Below, one piece after another: positions 7,196 through 15,537 of a stretch of DNA of 18,864 bases. Positions within the stretch are counted from its first letter, which is position 1, and every line of letters begins with the position of its first letter. Source of the stretch: JAGMES01 sp023128035 (GTDB taxonomy: Bacteria > Bacillota > Halanaerobiia > DY22613). A program made the position numbers and the translations under genes. Location of the stretch: NCBI GenBank assembly GCA_030627905.1, contig DAOVRZ010000112.1:1-18864 (forward strand). Reading direction: 5' to 3'. Under the pieces are notes generated by a model that saw nothing but the letters and a program-made list of their open reading frames with translations, made no database searches and had not been told where the DNA came from.

Positions 7196-10147
7196 TCACT
7201 CTGATTTCTCATTTTTTGAACCCCAACGTAACTTTTTCCAGGATCGTAACAATTGTTTTATAAAATCGATAAAAGGCACTTCTCTTTCATTACTGAACTC
7301 ATCTTCTATAAAAAGCTGGCACGGAATTTCTAAAATAGGAACGCGAACAGTTATGCGCTGATAGAGATCATCAAATCTTTCTTCCCAACCAAATCCTGCA
7401 ACTTGATGAATACGTTCTTTAATCTTTTCTTCACTCTTTTCTTCAGTTAATTGACCAATGATCTGTGATACCAATTCTATAAATTCACTTTCATCATCAG
7501 CGTTCTTAACAACCTGACCAAACCTTTCTATCTCCTGATGTTTAAAAGCCACCACCGGTTTTCCCATAGCCAAATAATAGTTAACTATATATGGGTCAAG
7601 ATAGGAGTTTAAACCTTTATCTGGATATGGATAAAGCATTATGTCAAAGAAATAAATACTATCCAATAGGTGATCCCATCCCTTATTGCCTAGGAAATAA
7701 AAATTCGGAATCTCTTTCAGTTCATTTAAGTTACATGTAATTTCTCCCATAAAAATAAATGAAACTTCTGGATGTTGAAAAGCTAACTTTTTTAGTAATT
7801 GTTTAGGAAAATATCGATCCAATGTTCCTATAATACCAACCCTGTAACCTGAAAAAGAAATCAGCTCATCTGGCATAGTAAAATGACCTTGTAAAAACCG
7901 TTCTAAATCTGTAGGATAAAAACCACCTGGACTATATAATAATTTATCCTGATATAACTCTAATTCTTTTAAGCGTAAACGAGAAGCAACAATAATCAAA
8001 TCTGCATCTTTTACAATGGATTTTTCCTCATCTACAAATTTTTCTTTCAATTGCTGAAAGTTTTCCATTTCCTCTTTCATCAAAATTTCGGGGACTGTGT
8101 AAATTAAAAGCCGATTCTCAATATGCTTTATTACTGGTTCCCACCACGGAGATTCTACTATTAAGATTGGATTTTCTATCCCCCATTCAGCAATTTGAGT
8201 TTTTAATTCCTGCATCAAATCAATCCTGCGACCAACATTAGACAAATTGTGATATATCGTACCAGTCCCTTTCAAAACATAAAGATATTGATTCTGTCCT
8301 AAACTCTGAGGAGGTAAAGAAGCACAATAAGGTTCAACATAAACTACTTTCTGACCATGTCTGGCAAAGTAATCTACCATTGCTTCTGTTCTTTGTGCTT
8401 TTTTTTGCCATGGATGAAGGCTTAATATAATAATTCCATCAATTATTCGTTCTGGAATTTTATCTTGAATTAAAACACCCCACTTTTCTTCAAAATATTC
8501 TTCACTCTGAGAGTAAAAATGTTTTCTAAGTTCTAAGTTATCTTCTTCCTCAATCTGATATAAGCTACTATTATTATGTAATATCACAGATTCAGAACAA
8601 TAGCTTACTACATATCCTTTCTCCTGAATTCTTAAAGAATAATCAAGATTCTCATAATGAAGGTAAAATTTTTCATCTAATAGACCAACTCTATTCAAAT
8701 TATCTCTTTTGATAATTACACATCCACCTGTTGGATCAGAAGAAAGAGGGTTCTGTTCTTCTATCAAAGATTCAGAGTGTTTATTCTTACGAGGTACGAC
8801 CATTCCTACCTCTGGCTTTTGAATCTCCTCTAATAGAGGGCTCAACCAATTTTCTGTAACCTGAATATCACCGTGAAGAAGACATATATACTTTCCTTTT
8901 CCAGCAAGGATGCCCTGATTACAGGCTTTCGCAAAACCTGTATTCTGCTGATTGAGAATTAAACAAATTCCCTCTTCTTTTTTAAGATATTCTAAACTTT
9001 CATCCTCACTATTATTATCCACAACGATAATCCGATGAGGCTCATGGGTATATTCACGTAAAGATGTAAGACATTCTCTAATCTGAATACCTGAATTACA
9101 ATTCACAATTACCAGATCAATTAATCGATTTGCGTTTGCATCGAAATTTAAATCTTTCATTTTCATTCGGTTCAAAAGAGATGTCGTTTCCCAAAGTTTT
9201 TCAAGGTTCTGAAGGCTTTGTTCTAAGTTATAGTTTTGAGATGTTTTTGGTCCTTGTATTTTTAACTGCTCCCTAATCTTACCTATTTTAACCACATTTA
9301 AAATCGATAACGCAATCTCTTTAGGAACAAGTGATTTTAACATCAAGCAGTTATTTCTATCATGTGCATAACTCACTACTCCAGGATGCGTTAATAGAAC
9401 AAGTGGAAGTCCTAACGCCATTACCTCTAAAGGAAGTAATGAAAATTTCTCATCTCCAGGAATATGAATAAATAGATCAGAATCTTGATAGTATTGAATT
9501 CGTTCTTTTAAACCTGGTTTTACCTTAACTTCAATAGGAAAAGTTGCTTTAAACTCCAAATTATGATCAACAATCAATCTAACCTTTAAAGGTTCCAATG
9601 CCATTCTTGCCATCTCTAAACCAAAGAGAACAGCTTTAATTGCCTCAGGATGCTCGTTAAAAAGGGAGATCGTAATTCTCCGATCCTCTCGTTCCAACTG
9701 GTTTATTTTAAAACATTCTAACTTTAATCCTGGTTGAATCAGTTCTCCTTCTATTCCAGCCCTAGCAAGTTCATCTTTTACTTTAGGAAACAAGGTAAAA
9801 ACTCGAATCTCATTATTAAGCTGATAGTTCTCAAAATATTGGGCTGGCTCTGTTATATCCTCTTCTAAAGCCAGCCAGATTTGTACACACGTCTGATGCA
9901 GATCTTCTTTCAACAAATTTTCCAGACGATTACTAATTAATACATCTGCTATAATCTCATAACTTCCTTCCTCATACCAGATACGCTTAGATACATTTTC
10001 TACAATATAGTCATCCAATTCTTGATCCTGGACCAATAACTCAACATCATAACCTCTCAAAGCTAATCCATCAGCAAAAGAGGATAAAATCTCTGGTGTA
10101 TTGCGATCAAAGCCAACTTTCGGGTCTAACCAGAACACTATTTTCAT
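7196..10147 (-). CDS. Three-domain glycosyltransferase (GT4-like / GT2 / TuaH-like GT)
   Basis: A 983-residue cytoplasmic protein without signal peptide or membrane helices. Domain 1 (about 1-325) looks like a GT-B transferase, with an EX7E-type stretch DEKFSLLPLEVMALG near 232-246. Domain 2 (about 344-560) is a GT2 fold: DLVIVNCNS, VDNNSED near 376, NTGFAKACNQG near 402, and LLHGDIQV at about 423-430 where most relatives have a DxD-like motif. Domain 3 (about 570-950) resembles TuaH/WsaF-type GT-B enzymes, with SLHPWQKKAQRTE and PYPDKGLNSYLDPYIVNYYLA. It probably builds a cell-surface glycan or modifies S-layer or exported protein; acceptor and donor are unknown. I start at ATG 10145-10147, which has AAGGAGGG at ideal spacing; the 25-residue longer form lacks a site. 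No other glycan genes are adjacent. Confidence 0.85.
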   Translation of the reverse strand: MKIVFWLDPKVGFDRNTPEILSSFADGLALRGYDVELLVQDQELDDYIVENVSKRIWYEEGSYEIIADVLISNRLENLLKEDLHQTCVQIWLALEEDITEPAQYFENYQLNNEIRVFTLFPKVKDELARAGIEGELIQPGLKLECFKINQLEREDRRITISLFNEHPEAIKAVLFGLEMARMALEPLKVRLIVDHNLEFKATFPIEVKVKPGLKERIQYYQDSDLFIHIPGDEKFSLLPLEVMALGLPLVLLTHPGVVSYAHDRNNCLMLKSLVPKEIALSILNVVKIGKIREQLKIQGPKTSQNYNLEQSLQNLEKLWETTSLLNRMKMKDLNFDANANRLIDLVIVNCNSGIQIRECLTSLREYTHEPHRIIVVDNNSEDESLEYLKKEEGICLILNQQNTGFAKACNQGILAGKGKYICLLHGDIQVTENWLSPLLEEIQKPEVGMVVPRKNKHSESLIEEQNPLSSDPTGGCVIIKRDNLNRVGLLDEKFYLHYENLDYSLRIQEKGYVVSYCSESVILHNNSSLYQIEEEDNLELRKHFYSQSEEYFEEKWGVLIQDKIPERIIDGIIILSLHPWQKKAQRTEAMVDYFARHGQKVVYVEPYCASLPPQSLGQNQYLYVLKGTGTIYHNLSNVGRRIDLMQELKTQIAEWGIENPILIVESPWWEPVIKHIENRLLIYTVPEILMKEEMENFQQLKEKFVDEEKSIVKDADLIIVASRLRLKELELYQDKLLYSPGGFYPTDLERFLQGHFTMPDELISFSGYRVGIIGTLDRYFPKQLLKKLAFQHPEVSFIFMGEITCNLNELKEIPNFYFLGNKGWDHLLDSIYFFDIMLYPYPDKGLNSYLDPYIVNYYLAMGKPVVAFKHQEIERFGQVVKNADDESEFIELVSQIIGQLTEEKSEEKIKERIHQVAGFGWEERFDDLYQRITVRVPILEIPCQLFIEDEFSNEREVPFIDFIKQLLRSWKKLRWGSKNEKSE

Positions 10148-10223
10148 AGCACTACCCTCCTTCCTCAAAGCCACAAGTTTGCTATCTATTAATATATATG
10201 TTTTAGTAGAGAAAATAGGCATA

Positions 10224-10260
10224 AAAAATAGTCTATTCCCATTGCGAATAGGCTATTTTT
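10224..10260. terminator. Second, bidirectional hairpin between the C25 peptidase and glycosyltransferase genes
   Basis: AAAAATAG-CTATTC pairs with GAATAG-CTATTTTT (one T/G pair) around CCATTGC, with T-rich flanks on both strands. Together with the hairpin at 10292-10318 it should isolate the glycosyltransferase gene from the peptidase gene upstream. Confidence 0.65.
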
Positions 10261-10291
10261 AAACTATTAAGATTTTCGGTCATTCAAAATT

Positions 10292-10318
10292 ACCCCCTTA
10301 TCAAAAGACAAGGGGGGT
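10292..10318 (-). terminator. Hairpin directly after the C25 peptidase stop codon
   Basis: ACCCCCTT pairs with AAGGGGGGT around an 11-base loop, only about 12 bases after the TAA stop. The GC-rich stem is followed on the minus strand by TAATTTTG, a weak T tract. Confidence 0.65.
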
Positions 10319-10329
10319 TTTCAAAACTA

Positions 10330-12579
10330 TTAGTTAACAGTTATATTAAATTTAAGTGAAGCATTGTTACCACTCTCAATAACTTTAACATAATATGTTC
10401 CTGTGTTTAAAGTAGTTGTAATCTTGGAATAAGAATCAGTCCCGCTATTATCATCATAGCTTACTTGATTCCAGTTATAGTCATACACATAAAGTTCTGT
10501 ATCACATGCACTGCTATATAAACTGGTTTCAATAGTATATGTTCCAGTGCTGCTAACTGCTAATTCATAATATTTTTCTGTTCCAGTTGGATAATCAGTA
10601 GATTTACTACTACCAGAGTTAATATCTTCAAAGATACGAAGAGTTGTTTCTGGGTCACCAAGAAGACAGAATTCTTCAAACTCAGTTAAAGTAATATCAT
10701 CACTGCTTGAATAGCTAGTAAGCATGTACATCTTACCATAATTCAAAATAGCTCCAAAATGTAAGTTTCTGCTATTTGCTGCAGATTTAAAATCTGGGAA
10801 GATTGAATCATAAAAACCTTTACAAAGAGCATCATTCCAACCACTATAACTTACTCTTGTTGCACCAATAACACCTACAGCACCAGCATTTTGCTTACGG
10901 ATAAATACTTCTGATAGACACTCATAATCTGCACTATGGAAATCTGTTTCACTATCGAACCATGCAGTCATACAGTTAATAGTAAAGATTAATGGGTAAA
11001 TATCGGAGTTTGTAAAGTTAGAAGCTTCAACAGTAGACAAATATGGTTCTCCCCAACCATCCCAACTGTTACCCATATTTCTGGAAGCACCATGGTCTCT
11101 ATGGTTAACAATTACTTTACCTGAATTTACTGCATCAATAACTGTTTGAGTCGCAACAGTAGGATCTAAGAAGTTAACTGTACTTGGAACTGGAGTTCCA
11201 TCATAGTAATACAATGCTGGAGAACCATCAGTCTTCACGTAAGAAGTAATAGTATTGAATTGCTTACTCTTTAACAAGTCATTAACTTCTTCTGAAGTCT
11301 GTAAGAACCAACGATCTGCAGTTCCATCTCTAGAATCATCTTGGAAATAACCTGCAACTAAAACCTCATCATACCAGTAAGTATTGTCAACTGCATGTTG
11401 TTCATAATCTAAAATCTTACTAATCATAATATTAGCTTCAGTAGCTGTTCTTGCAGGAAGACGTCCTACATAGATATCTGGATAGTAATCGCTTCCATCT
11501 ACAGCTGCATAATAAAGGTCAGTACCTGTATAAGTCTTGTGATATGGATGAGTAGTTCTATAATATACAGGAACTTGAGGAGCATCACCTAATAATAATA
11601 CATAAGTTGGAGCTGGATCCCAATAAACGTATGCACCCATGATATAACTAGCAATCGCATTAGCAGTAGTACCAATTTCTGATAACTTAGTTACTTGTGT
11701 TTGAAGACCTTTTTGAGCCTTCCAGTTTGCTAAAGTAACTGCTTCATTATAGAAATCATCTGGAGTGATAATTAAGTAATCAGCTCCACCAGCGGTTTGA
11801 ATTGGTGTTGGTAATGGAGTTGGATCTGGTGTTACTACACCACCACCACCACCTCCACCTTTTTCTGGTAAAGGTTCTGGATTTGAATGATAATTTAAAA
11901 CTAATGGTTGAAGCATTGAATCAAAAGCTTCGGACTTTAATCTTTTTTCACCTTTTACCTTTGAAGGCTTGTCATATTTTATTTTTACTCTTAAGTTTGA
12001 GTAAACTTTCAATTCTTTTGTAACAGGATTGTATTGAACTGGTTGAGCAACAACTTTAAGTAATCTGTGACCTCTAACAATCATTTCATCTTCTACAAAT
12101 GCAAGCTCAGAAGGATAAAAAGCATTTGTGGAATATGCAGTTTCATCTTTTGTAAATTCTACTGTATCTTTAAACTCTGCTATATCTGGCGCAGGAGCTT
12201 GAGCTGGATATACGTTATAATTTTCAATAACGTCATATTTTGAAGCTTTAACCTGTATAGTATAGTTAACGCCAAATGGAATCTCGATAAATTGACAAAC
12301 CACAGGAACTCCTGGTTTACCAACCTCAACTTTATGAGCACCATCAATAACTTCTAACTTTTTATAGAGCATACCTTTTTCGTCAATACTGATTTGCTTC
12401 ATTCCAGGTACGTCAACATCAAAATCAATACCATTTAAATCTTCTTTTAACAATTTAACCTTTACACCAGACTGTTGAGAACCATCAAATGATACCCACT
12501 CAGTTTTTGCACTTGCAAAAGAACCAACCATTAATGCAAAAATCATAGCTAAACTCAAAATCCATACTACTCTTTTCAT
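10330..12579 (-). CDS. Secreted gingipain-like peptidase (family C25) with PPC-like C-terminal domain
   Basis: A 749-residue exported cysteine peptidase. A signal peptide spans 1-24 (basic start, hydrophobic core, ASA-K). Residues about 27-235 look like the C25 propeptide. A Gly7 run at 241-247 and a Pro/Thr linker (PTPLPTP) separate it from the C25 catalytic domain, about 264-650. Landmarks are ADYLIITPDDF at 266, LLLGDAPQVP at 328, YVGRLPART at 370, the likely catalytic histidine H496 in NHRDHGAS, the likely nucleophile C536 in FTINCMTAW, and the terminal LLGDPETTL at 639. Residues about 665-749 form a PPC-like beta domain (CDTELYVYD, DDNSG, TGTYYVKV). Such enzymes are typical of Bacteroidetes but also occur in some anaerobic Gram-positives. 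The start has GGGGGGAG upstream. A near-perfect promoter lies about 170-200 bases upstream, giving a long leader. Confidence 0.88.
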   Translation of the reverse strand: MKRVVWILSLAMIFALMVGSFASAKTEWVSFDGSQQSGVKVKLLKEDLNGIDFDVDVPGMKQISIDEKGMLYKKLEVIDGAHKVEVGKPGVPVVCQFIEIPFGVNYTIQVKASKYDVIENYNVYPAQAPAPDIAEFKDTVEFTKDETAYSTNAFYPSELAFVEDEMIVRGHRLLKVVAQPVQYNPVTKELKVYSNLRVKIKYDKPSKVKGEKRLKSEAFDSMLQPLVLNYHSNPEPLPEKGGGGGGGVVTPDPTPLPTPIQTAGGADYLIITPDDFYNEAVTLANWKAQKGLQTQVTKLSEIGTTANAIASYIMGAYVYWDPAPTYVLLLGDAPQVPVYYRTTHPYHKTYTGTDLYYAAVDGSDYYPDIYVGRLPARTATEANIMISKILDYEQHAVDNTYWYDEVLVAGYFQDDSRDGTADRWFLQTSEEVNDLLKSKQFNTITSYVKTDGSPALYYYDGTPVPSTVNFLDPTVATQTVIDAVNSGKVIVNHRDHGASRNMGNSWDGWGEPYLSTVEASNFTNSDIYPLIFTINCMTAWFDSETDFHSADYECLSEVFIRKQNAGAVGVIGATRVSYSGWNDALCKGFYDSIFPDFKSAANSRNLHFGAILNYGKMYMLTSYSSSDDITLTEFEEFCLLGDPETTLRIFEDINSGSSKSTDYPTGTEKYYELAVSSTGTYTIETSLYSSACDTELYVYDYNWNQVSYDDNSGTDSYSKITTTLNTGTYYVKVIESGNNASLKFNITVN

Positions 12580-12747
12580 TCCTACTCCCCCCTCAAAAAA
12601 GTTTGATTTTAACCGTACTCTACCCTTACACTACTCCTCTTTTAAATTAAACGTTAACCTCCTCTCGTTTTTTTCACTCATATTGTAAAATATGTGTAAA
12701 AACAAACTTTTTATTATTTATTTTCTATATATTGTATTTGCAGTTTT

Positions 12748-12776
12748 AGTATAACTTATTTCTGCAAATGTGTCAA
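12748..12776 (-). promoter_or_regulatory. Strong sigma-A promoter of the C25 peptidase gene
   Basis: Consensus TTGACA (12771-12776) and TATACT (12748-12753) are exactly 17 bases apart on the minus strand. The predicted start near 12741 leaves a leader of about 160 bases with several purine-rich GAGGAG tracts but no riboswitch that I recognise. The 317-base gap 12580-12896 holds only this promoter, the leader and the terminator at 12841-12874. Confidence 0.8.
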
Positions 12777-12840
12777 TAGGGATTATTAATTTATTCTTAA
12801 AGAGTTTTTTTCGAAATTACTTTCTTAAGTTTACTTACAT

Positions 12841-12874
12841 AAAAAAGAGCCATTTCATGAAATGGCTCTTTTTT
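12841..12874. terminator. Bidirectional terminator after the HEAT-repeat gene
   Basis: A perfect palindrome, AAAAAAGAGCCATTT-CATG-AAATGGCTCTTTTTT. It lies 22 bases beyond the HEAT gene stop and upstream of the C25 promoter, so the two genes are separate units. Confidence 0.88.
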
Positions 12875-12896
12875 ATTATTCAACTCGCTATTTTAT

Positions 12897-13520
12897 TTAG
12901 CTTACATTTTTAATAACACTTTCACAAGTCTCTAAAACTAGTTTAGACTCTAAGAACTTAATTCCCCTATAACCAGGCATATTACGGTATGGTTCTAAAA
13001 ATTCTTCTAATTTTTCTAAAGAATTTCCTCCACTCCGTTCCAATATCTTTTGAATAGCTATGGCAGAAGCTTTTCTAACCTTATCGCTCCGATCATTGAA
13101 AACTACATTTATCAATGTCGGCAAAGCTTCTGGCGTTCCTAACTCAGCCAAAGCTTTTCCTGCTGTCTCACGGGCAAACCAGTCTTTACAACCTAATCCC
13201 TGAGATAAAACTTGTACTACCCTCTCTCCCCCAATTTCATTTAATGCTTTACGAGTTTCCTGACGAATTCCTCTTTTACTTGAACGTAATTGAAGCATCA
13301 AATGGGTTGGAGTATCTTCTTTGTTCATCTTCGCTATCCCATATATAGCTGCACGACGTAATTTTGTGGAAAATGAATCTAATCTAGCTACCATCTTGGG
13401 ATAAACTTCTTCTTCGGGATACTCTTCAATCAATTGATCAATTCCCTGATATAAATCTGAATAGGTTAATTTTGCTACTTGATCAATTCTTTCATCCAAA
13501 GTCAAAAACATGTTCTCCAT
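12897..13520 (-). CDS. HEAT-repeat protein of unknown function
   Basis: A 207-residue, soluble, all-helical protein with tandem HEAT / PBS-lyase-like repeats. Recognisable units are KLRRAAIYGIAKM, GIRQETRKALNEIG, WFARETAGKALAELGTPEALPTL (in pieces, about 110-135) and KVRKASAIAIQKI. Such scaffolds mediate protein-protein contacts; no enzymatic motif is present and the partner is unknown. I start at ATG 13518-13520 because AGGAGGG lies six bases upstream; a longer frame from 13544 would include that ribosome site. A sigma-A promoter is about 95-120 bases upstream, and a 10-bp inverted repeat sits in the leader. A terminator closes the gene, so it is monocistronic. Confidence 0.8.
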   Translation of the reverse strand: MENMFLTLDERIDQVAKLTYSDLYQGIDQLIEEYPEEEVYPKMVARLDSFSTKLRRAAIYGIAKMNKEDTPTHLMLQLRSSKRGIRQETRKALNEIGGERVVQVLSQGLGCKDWFARETAGKALAELGTPEALPTLINVVFNDRSDKVRKASAIAIQKILERSGGNSLEKLEEFLEPYRNMPGYRGIKFLESKLVLETCESVIKNVS

Positions 13521-13550
13521 TTCTTTCCCTCCTGTGATTAACATTTTGTA

Positions 13551-13572
13551 TGAGTAAATTTTAATTTACTCA
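13551..13572. repeat. 10-bp palindrome in the leader of the HEAT-repeat gene
   Basis: TGAGTAAATT and AATTTACTCA face each other across two bases, about 30 bases upstream of the start codon and downstream of the promoter. It could be a repressor operator or a leader hairpin. No T run follows, so it is not an intrinsic terminator. Confidence 0.55.
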
Positions 13573-13610
13573 ATTCGATAATACTTTTCTAAAAACTCTA
13601 CACATATTAA

Positions 13611-13638
13611 ATTATATCACATTTTTAGGTAATTTCAA
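13611..13638 (-). promoter_or_regulatory. Sigma-A promoter of the HEAT-repeat gene
   Basis: TTGAAA (13633-13638) and a perfect TATAAT (13611-13616) are 16 bases apart on the minus strand, preceding a leader of about 85 bases. Confidence 0.65.
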
Positions 13639-13729
13639 GAAAAACTCCTATTTTACTTGGAAAATATCTAATTTATTTGCTTTATTTCTCTTCAATCAAC
13701 AAAAAGTCAATAATTACACATATGTGTTA

Positions 13730-14845
13730 CTACTGACCCCGACTCTCAAGCAACTTCCATATTTCAGGATCTTCCATACCAATTCTCCAAAGTGCAATCC
13801 CACCTAAATGATATTTTTTTACTAGATCCAATTTAATTCGTAAACTCTCTATATCTTCAAACCATACTTGATGTTCTTCATCTGTAGTAAAATAACGGAA
13901 ATACCAACTACTTGAGTCTTCATCCCAAATACCCTTTGCATTATTACGATCCCTTATTTCTACCATCCTATGATAACTTAAAATTTGACCCCGTTGACGA
14001 CCATCAATCACCCAATCATAACCATAACATGGCAACCCAAAAATAATTTTTTCTTCAGCTATTTCCATCAAAGCATAATCCAAAACATCTTTAACCCAAA
14101 AAAGAGGGGAAATAGGCCCAGGATGCCCTTCAATCCAATGAAAATCAAAAGATTCCAATACAACATAATCTGCATATTCGCCTATCTTCCGATAATCATA
14201 ACCACTTACCCAATGAGAATCATAAGAATCGCCTGTTTTAGCTGGTAAAGTTACAATCACGCCAAAGCCTTCATTATGTAAATAAAAAGCGAATTCTTGA
14301 ATTAGTCTATTTAAATAATCTCGATTATAAGGAGATATATTTTTCAACTGAATGTTTACCCCAGAAAAAGAATATTCCTCTAAAAGTTTTTGTATACTAT
14401 GTAACAATTCTCGCCTATACTGTGTCTTTTCTAGAACCTGATCAGCAATCTTTCCTAAGTGATTAAAATTCTCAACATGCAAGTAGACCTTAATTCCTTT
14501 CGCTCTAGCTTGTGTGATTACTTCTGAATCAATTTTTACAGTAATACTACCATTTTCATTCATCTCAGCCCAACAAGGACTTATACTAGTCATAACTGGA
14601 TTTAATACTGTCTGCGCACGCACAAATTGTCCACTATTTTGTATACCATGATAATAACCCAATATCTCCCGTCGATACTCTCCACTAAACTCAGGGATTA
14701 TCAACTTTTGTCCTCCATAAACAACATTCATGCCTTCTAAATCATTTGCACAAATCATCGTACCAGGGTTAATTTCAAATTTATCTGCTATACTCCAGAT
14801 TGTTTCCCCTGGTTTAACTGAATATAATAAAGAATCCCCAACCAT
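13730..14845 (-). CDS. LysM-GH18 protein, spore germination (YaaH/SleL-like) fold, catalytic motif lost
   Basis: A 371-residue protein with one N-terminal LysM peptidoglycan-binding domain (about 8-52: YSVKPGETIWSIA through GGQKLIIPE) and a GH18 TIM barrel (about 60-370). Overall it matches the spore cortex/coat glycosidases YaaH and SleL: TLPAKTGDS, YDYRKIGEYADYV, GPISPLFWVKDVLDYAL, EKIIFGLPCYGYDW and LGGIALWRIG are all family landmarks. The active-site strand, normally DGxxIDxE, reads SGVNIQLKN at about 161-169, so the key Asp and the catalytic Glu are Gln and Lys. The usual TYDxHW reads SFDFHW. It is probably a glycan-binding pseudo-enzyme. There is no signal peptide, as in YaaH. I start at ATG 14843-14845 (GGGGGTGG upstream). 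ATG 14858-14860 is possible, but its AGGAG directly abuts it. Confidence 0.85.
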   Translation of the reverse strand: MVGDSLLYSVKPGETIWSIADKFEINPGTMICANDLEGMNVVYGGQKLIIPEFSGEYRREILGYYHGIQNSGQFVRAQTVLNPVMTSISPCWAEMNENGSITVKIDSEVITQARAKGIKVYLHVENFNHLGKIADQVLEKTQYRRELLHSIQKLLEEYSFSGVNIQLKNISPYNRDYLNRLIQEFAFYLHNEGFGVIVTLPAKTGDSYDSHWVSGYDYRKIGEYADYVVLESFDFHWIEGHPGPISPLFWVKDVLDYALMEIAEEKIIFGLPCYGYDWVIDGRQRGQILSYHRMVEIRDRNNAKGIWDEDSSSWYFRYFTTDEEHQVWFEDIESLRIKLDLVKKYHLGGIALWRIGMEDPEIWKLLESRGQ

Positions 14846-14870
14846 ACTTACCACCCCCATCTCCTAGTAC

Positions 14871-14899
14871 ATTATATTAAAAAGTTCTGGGAGTGTGTA
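14871..14899 (-). promoter_or_regulatory. Candidate promoter of the LysM-GH18 gene
   Basis: TATAAT (14871-14876) with TACACA (14894-14899) 17 bases upstream on the minus strand. The -10 is perfect and the -35 is weak. It begins right after the hairpin that closes the preceding gene, so the gene appears to have its own short leader. Confidence 0.45.
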
Positions 14900-14935
14900 A
14901 CAAAAGCAAAGTGCCATTAGGCACTTTGCTTTTGT
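14900..14935. terminator. Perfect 16-bp hairpin after the small membrane protein gene
   Basis: ACAAAAGCAAAGTGCC and its exact complement flank an ATTA loop, starting 13 bases past the stop of the 14949-15275 gene. No separate T run follows, though the 3' arm ends in CTTTTGT. It probably acts as a terminator or as a 3'-end stabiliser. Confidence 0.65.
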
Positions 14936-14948
14936 GTCTATGTAAAAA

Positions 14949-15275
14949 TTATAAAGGTATGTCTTTCTTTTTCGTCTTTACTTTTTCAATAACACCTTCT
15001 ATTACTGAATTTGCAGCAATTCCAAAAGAGATACTCGTAGCTAAAATCTTCAATTCATTGAGTTTAAGAACATTATCAGGTTCAGTTATTGAAGAAAGAT
15101 AATTCATTCCAATAATAGCCGCTCCTATTCCAATAAACACATTACCTAGAAACCCCAGATAAAAATATTTTCCAATAAAAATAGGTTTCGCTAACTTATG
15201 TTCGCCGTCAAAAATTGCTTTCAACAATCCACCAAAAGCACCACCCAATACAATCCATAAGATATTAAGTTTCAT
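14949..15275 (-). CDS. Small three-helix membrane protein, possibly DUF4257-like
   Basis: A 108-residue integral membrane protein. Hydrophobic segments lie at about 4-21 (with GGAFGGLL), 37-60 (YFYLGFLGNVFIGIGAAI) and 76-95, with a Lys-rich C-terminus (KVKTKKKD). The glycine-rich first helix followed by a YLGFLGNVFIG stretch recalls the DUF4257 family of small Firmicute proteins, but I am not certain of this and no function is known. The ATG has an excellent AAGGAGGT site. It has its own sigma-A promoter and a strong 3' hairpin, so it is an independent unit. Confidence 0.78.
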   Translation of the reverse strand: MKLNILWIVLGGAFGGLLKAIFDGEHKLAKPIFIGKYFYLGFLGNVFIGIGAAIIGMNYLSSITEPDNVLKLNELKILATSISFGIAANSVIEGVIEKVKTKKKDIPL

Positions 15276-15324
15276 AGGGGACCTCCTTCTCTATGCTTCT
15301 GCGTGACATCTACTTGTTAGTTAA

Positions 15325-15353
15325 ATAATAACATGTTCGACGAAATTAGTCAA
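15325..15353 (-). promoter_or_regulatory. Sigma-A promoter of the small membrane protein gene
   Basis: TTGACT (15348-15353) and TATTAT (15325-15330) are 17 bases apart on the minus strand, giving a leader of about 40 bases. Confidence 0.65.
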
Positions 15354-15362
15354 AACAAAAAC

Positions 15363-15406
15363 AAAAAAAAAGAGCTGTTTTGCGCACATAATGAACGCAC
15401 AACTCT
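15363..15406 (-). terminator. Intrinsic terminator of the yabG-veg region
   Basis: On the minus strand AGAGTTGT pairs with ACAGCTCT, with extra GCG/CGC pairing inside, followed by a T tract (A run 15363-15370). It is now about 130 bases from the veg stop because repeat copy 3 lies between. Confidence 0.8.
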
Positions 15407-15422
15407 GATTTTTTATTTTAAT

Positions 15423-15523
15423 CTTTTGAGTTAAGACCCCTACTTCTATAAGTGGGGGGAATTGTTTTTAATCTTCAGTGGAAGTAGAAGCCCCGATGTT
15501 CAGCTTTAGCTGGACGAGTTCAC
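15423..15523 (+). mobile_element. IS200/IS605-like short structured element, copy 3 (12-bp shorter)
   Basis: A 101-bp derivative, 14 bases after the veg stop codon. The central stem has lost its right half: CTTCAGTGG is followed by AAGTAGAAGCCCC instead of the GGGTAGAATCCCCTACTGAAG-type arm. The terminal hairpin GTTCAGC/GCTGGAC and GAGTTCAC end are intact. The left flank is TTTTAAT rather than TTTTAT. It separates veg from its terminator. Confidence 0.68.
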
Positions 15524-15537
15524 TAAAGTCGATGTTG

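Noticed and set aside
12631..12681. A 16-codon leader ORF (starting MSEKNERR) in the C25 peptidase leader
   Set aside because: There is no ribosome site before its ATG and no run of regulatory codons. The purine-rich DNA explains it by chance.
12679..12741. Riboswitch or attenuator in the long C25 leader
   Set aside because: I could find no stable terminator/antiterminator pair or known aptamer core; the leader is mostly A/T tracts.
13716..13727. Palindrome ACACATATGTGT next to the LysM-GH18 stop codon
   Set aside because: It is only 12 bp without loop or T run; too short and too AT-alternating to call a terminator or operator.
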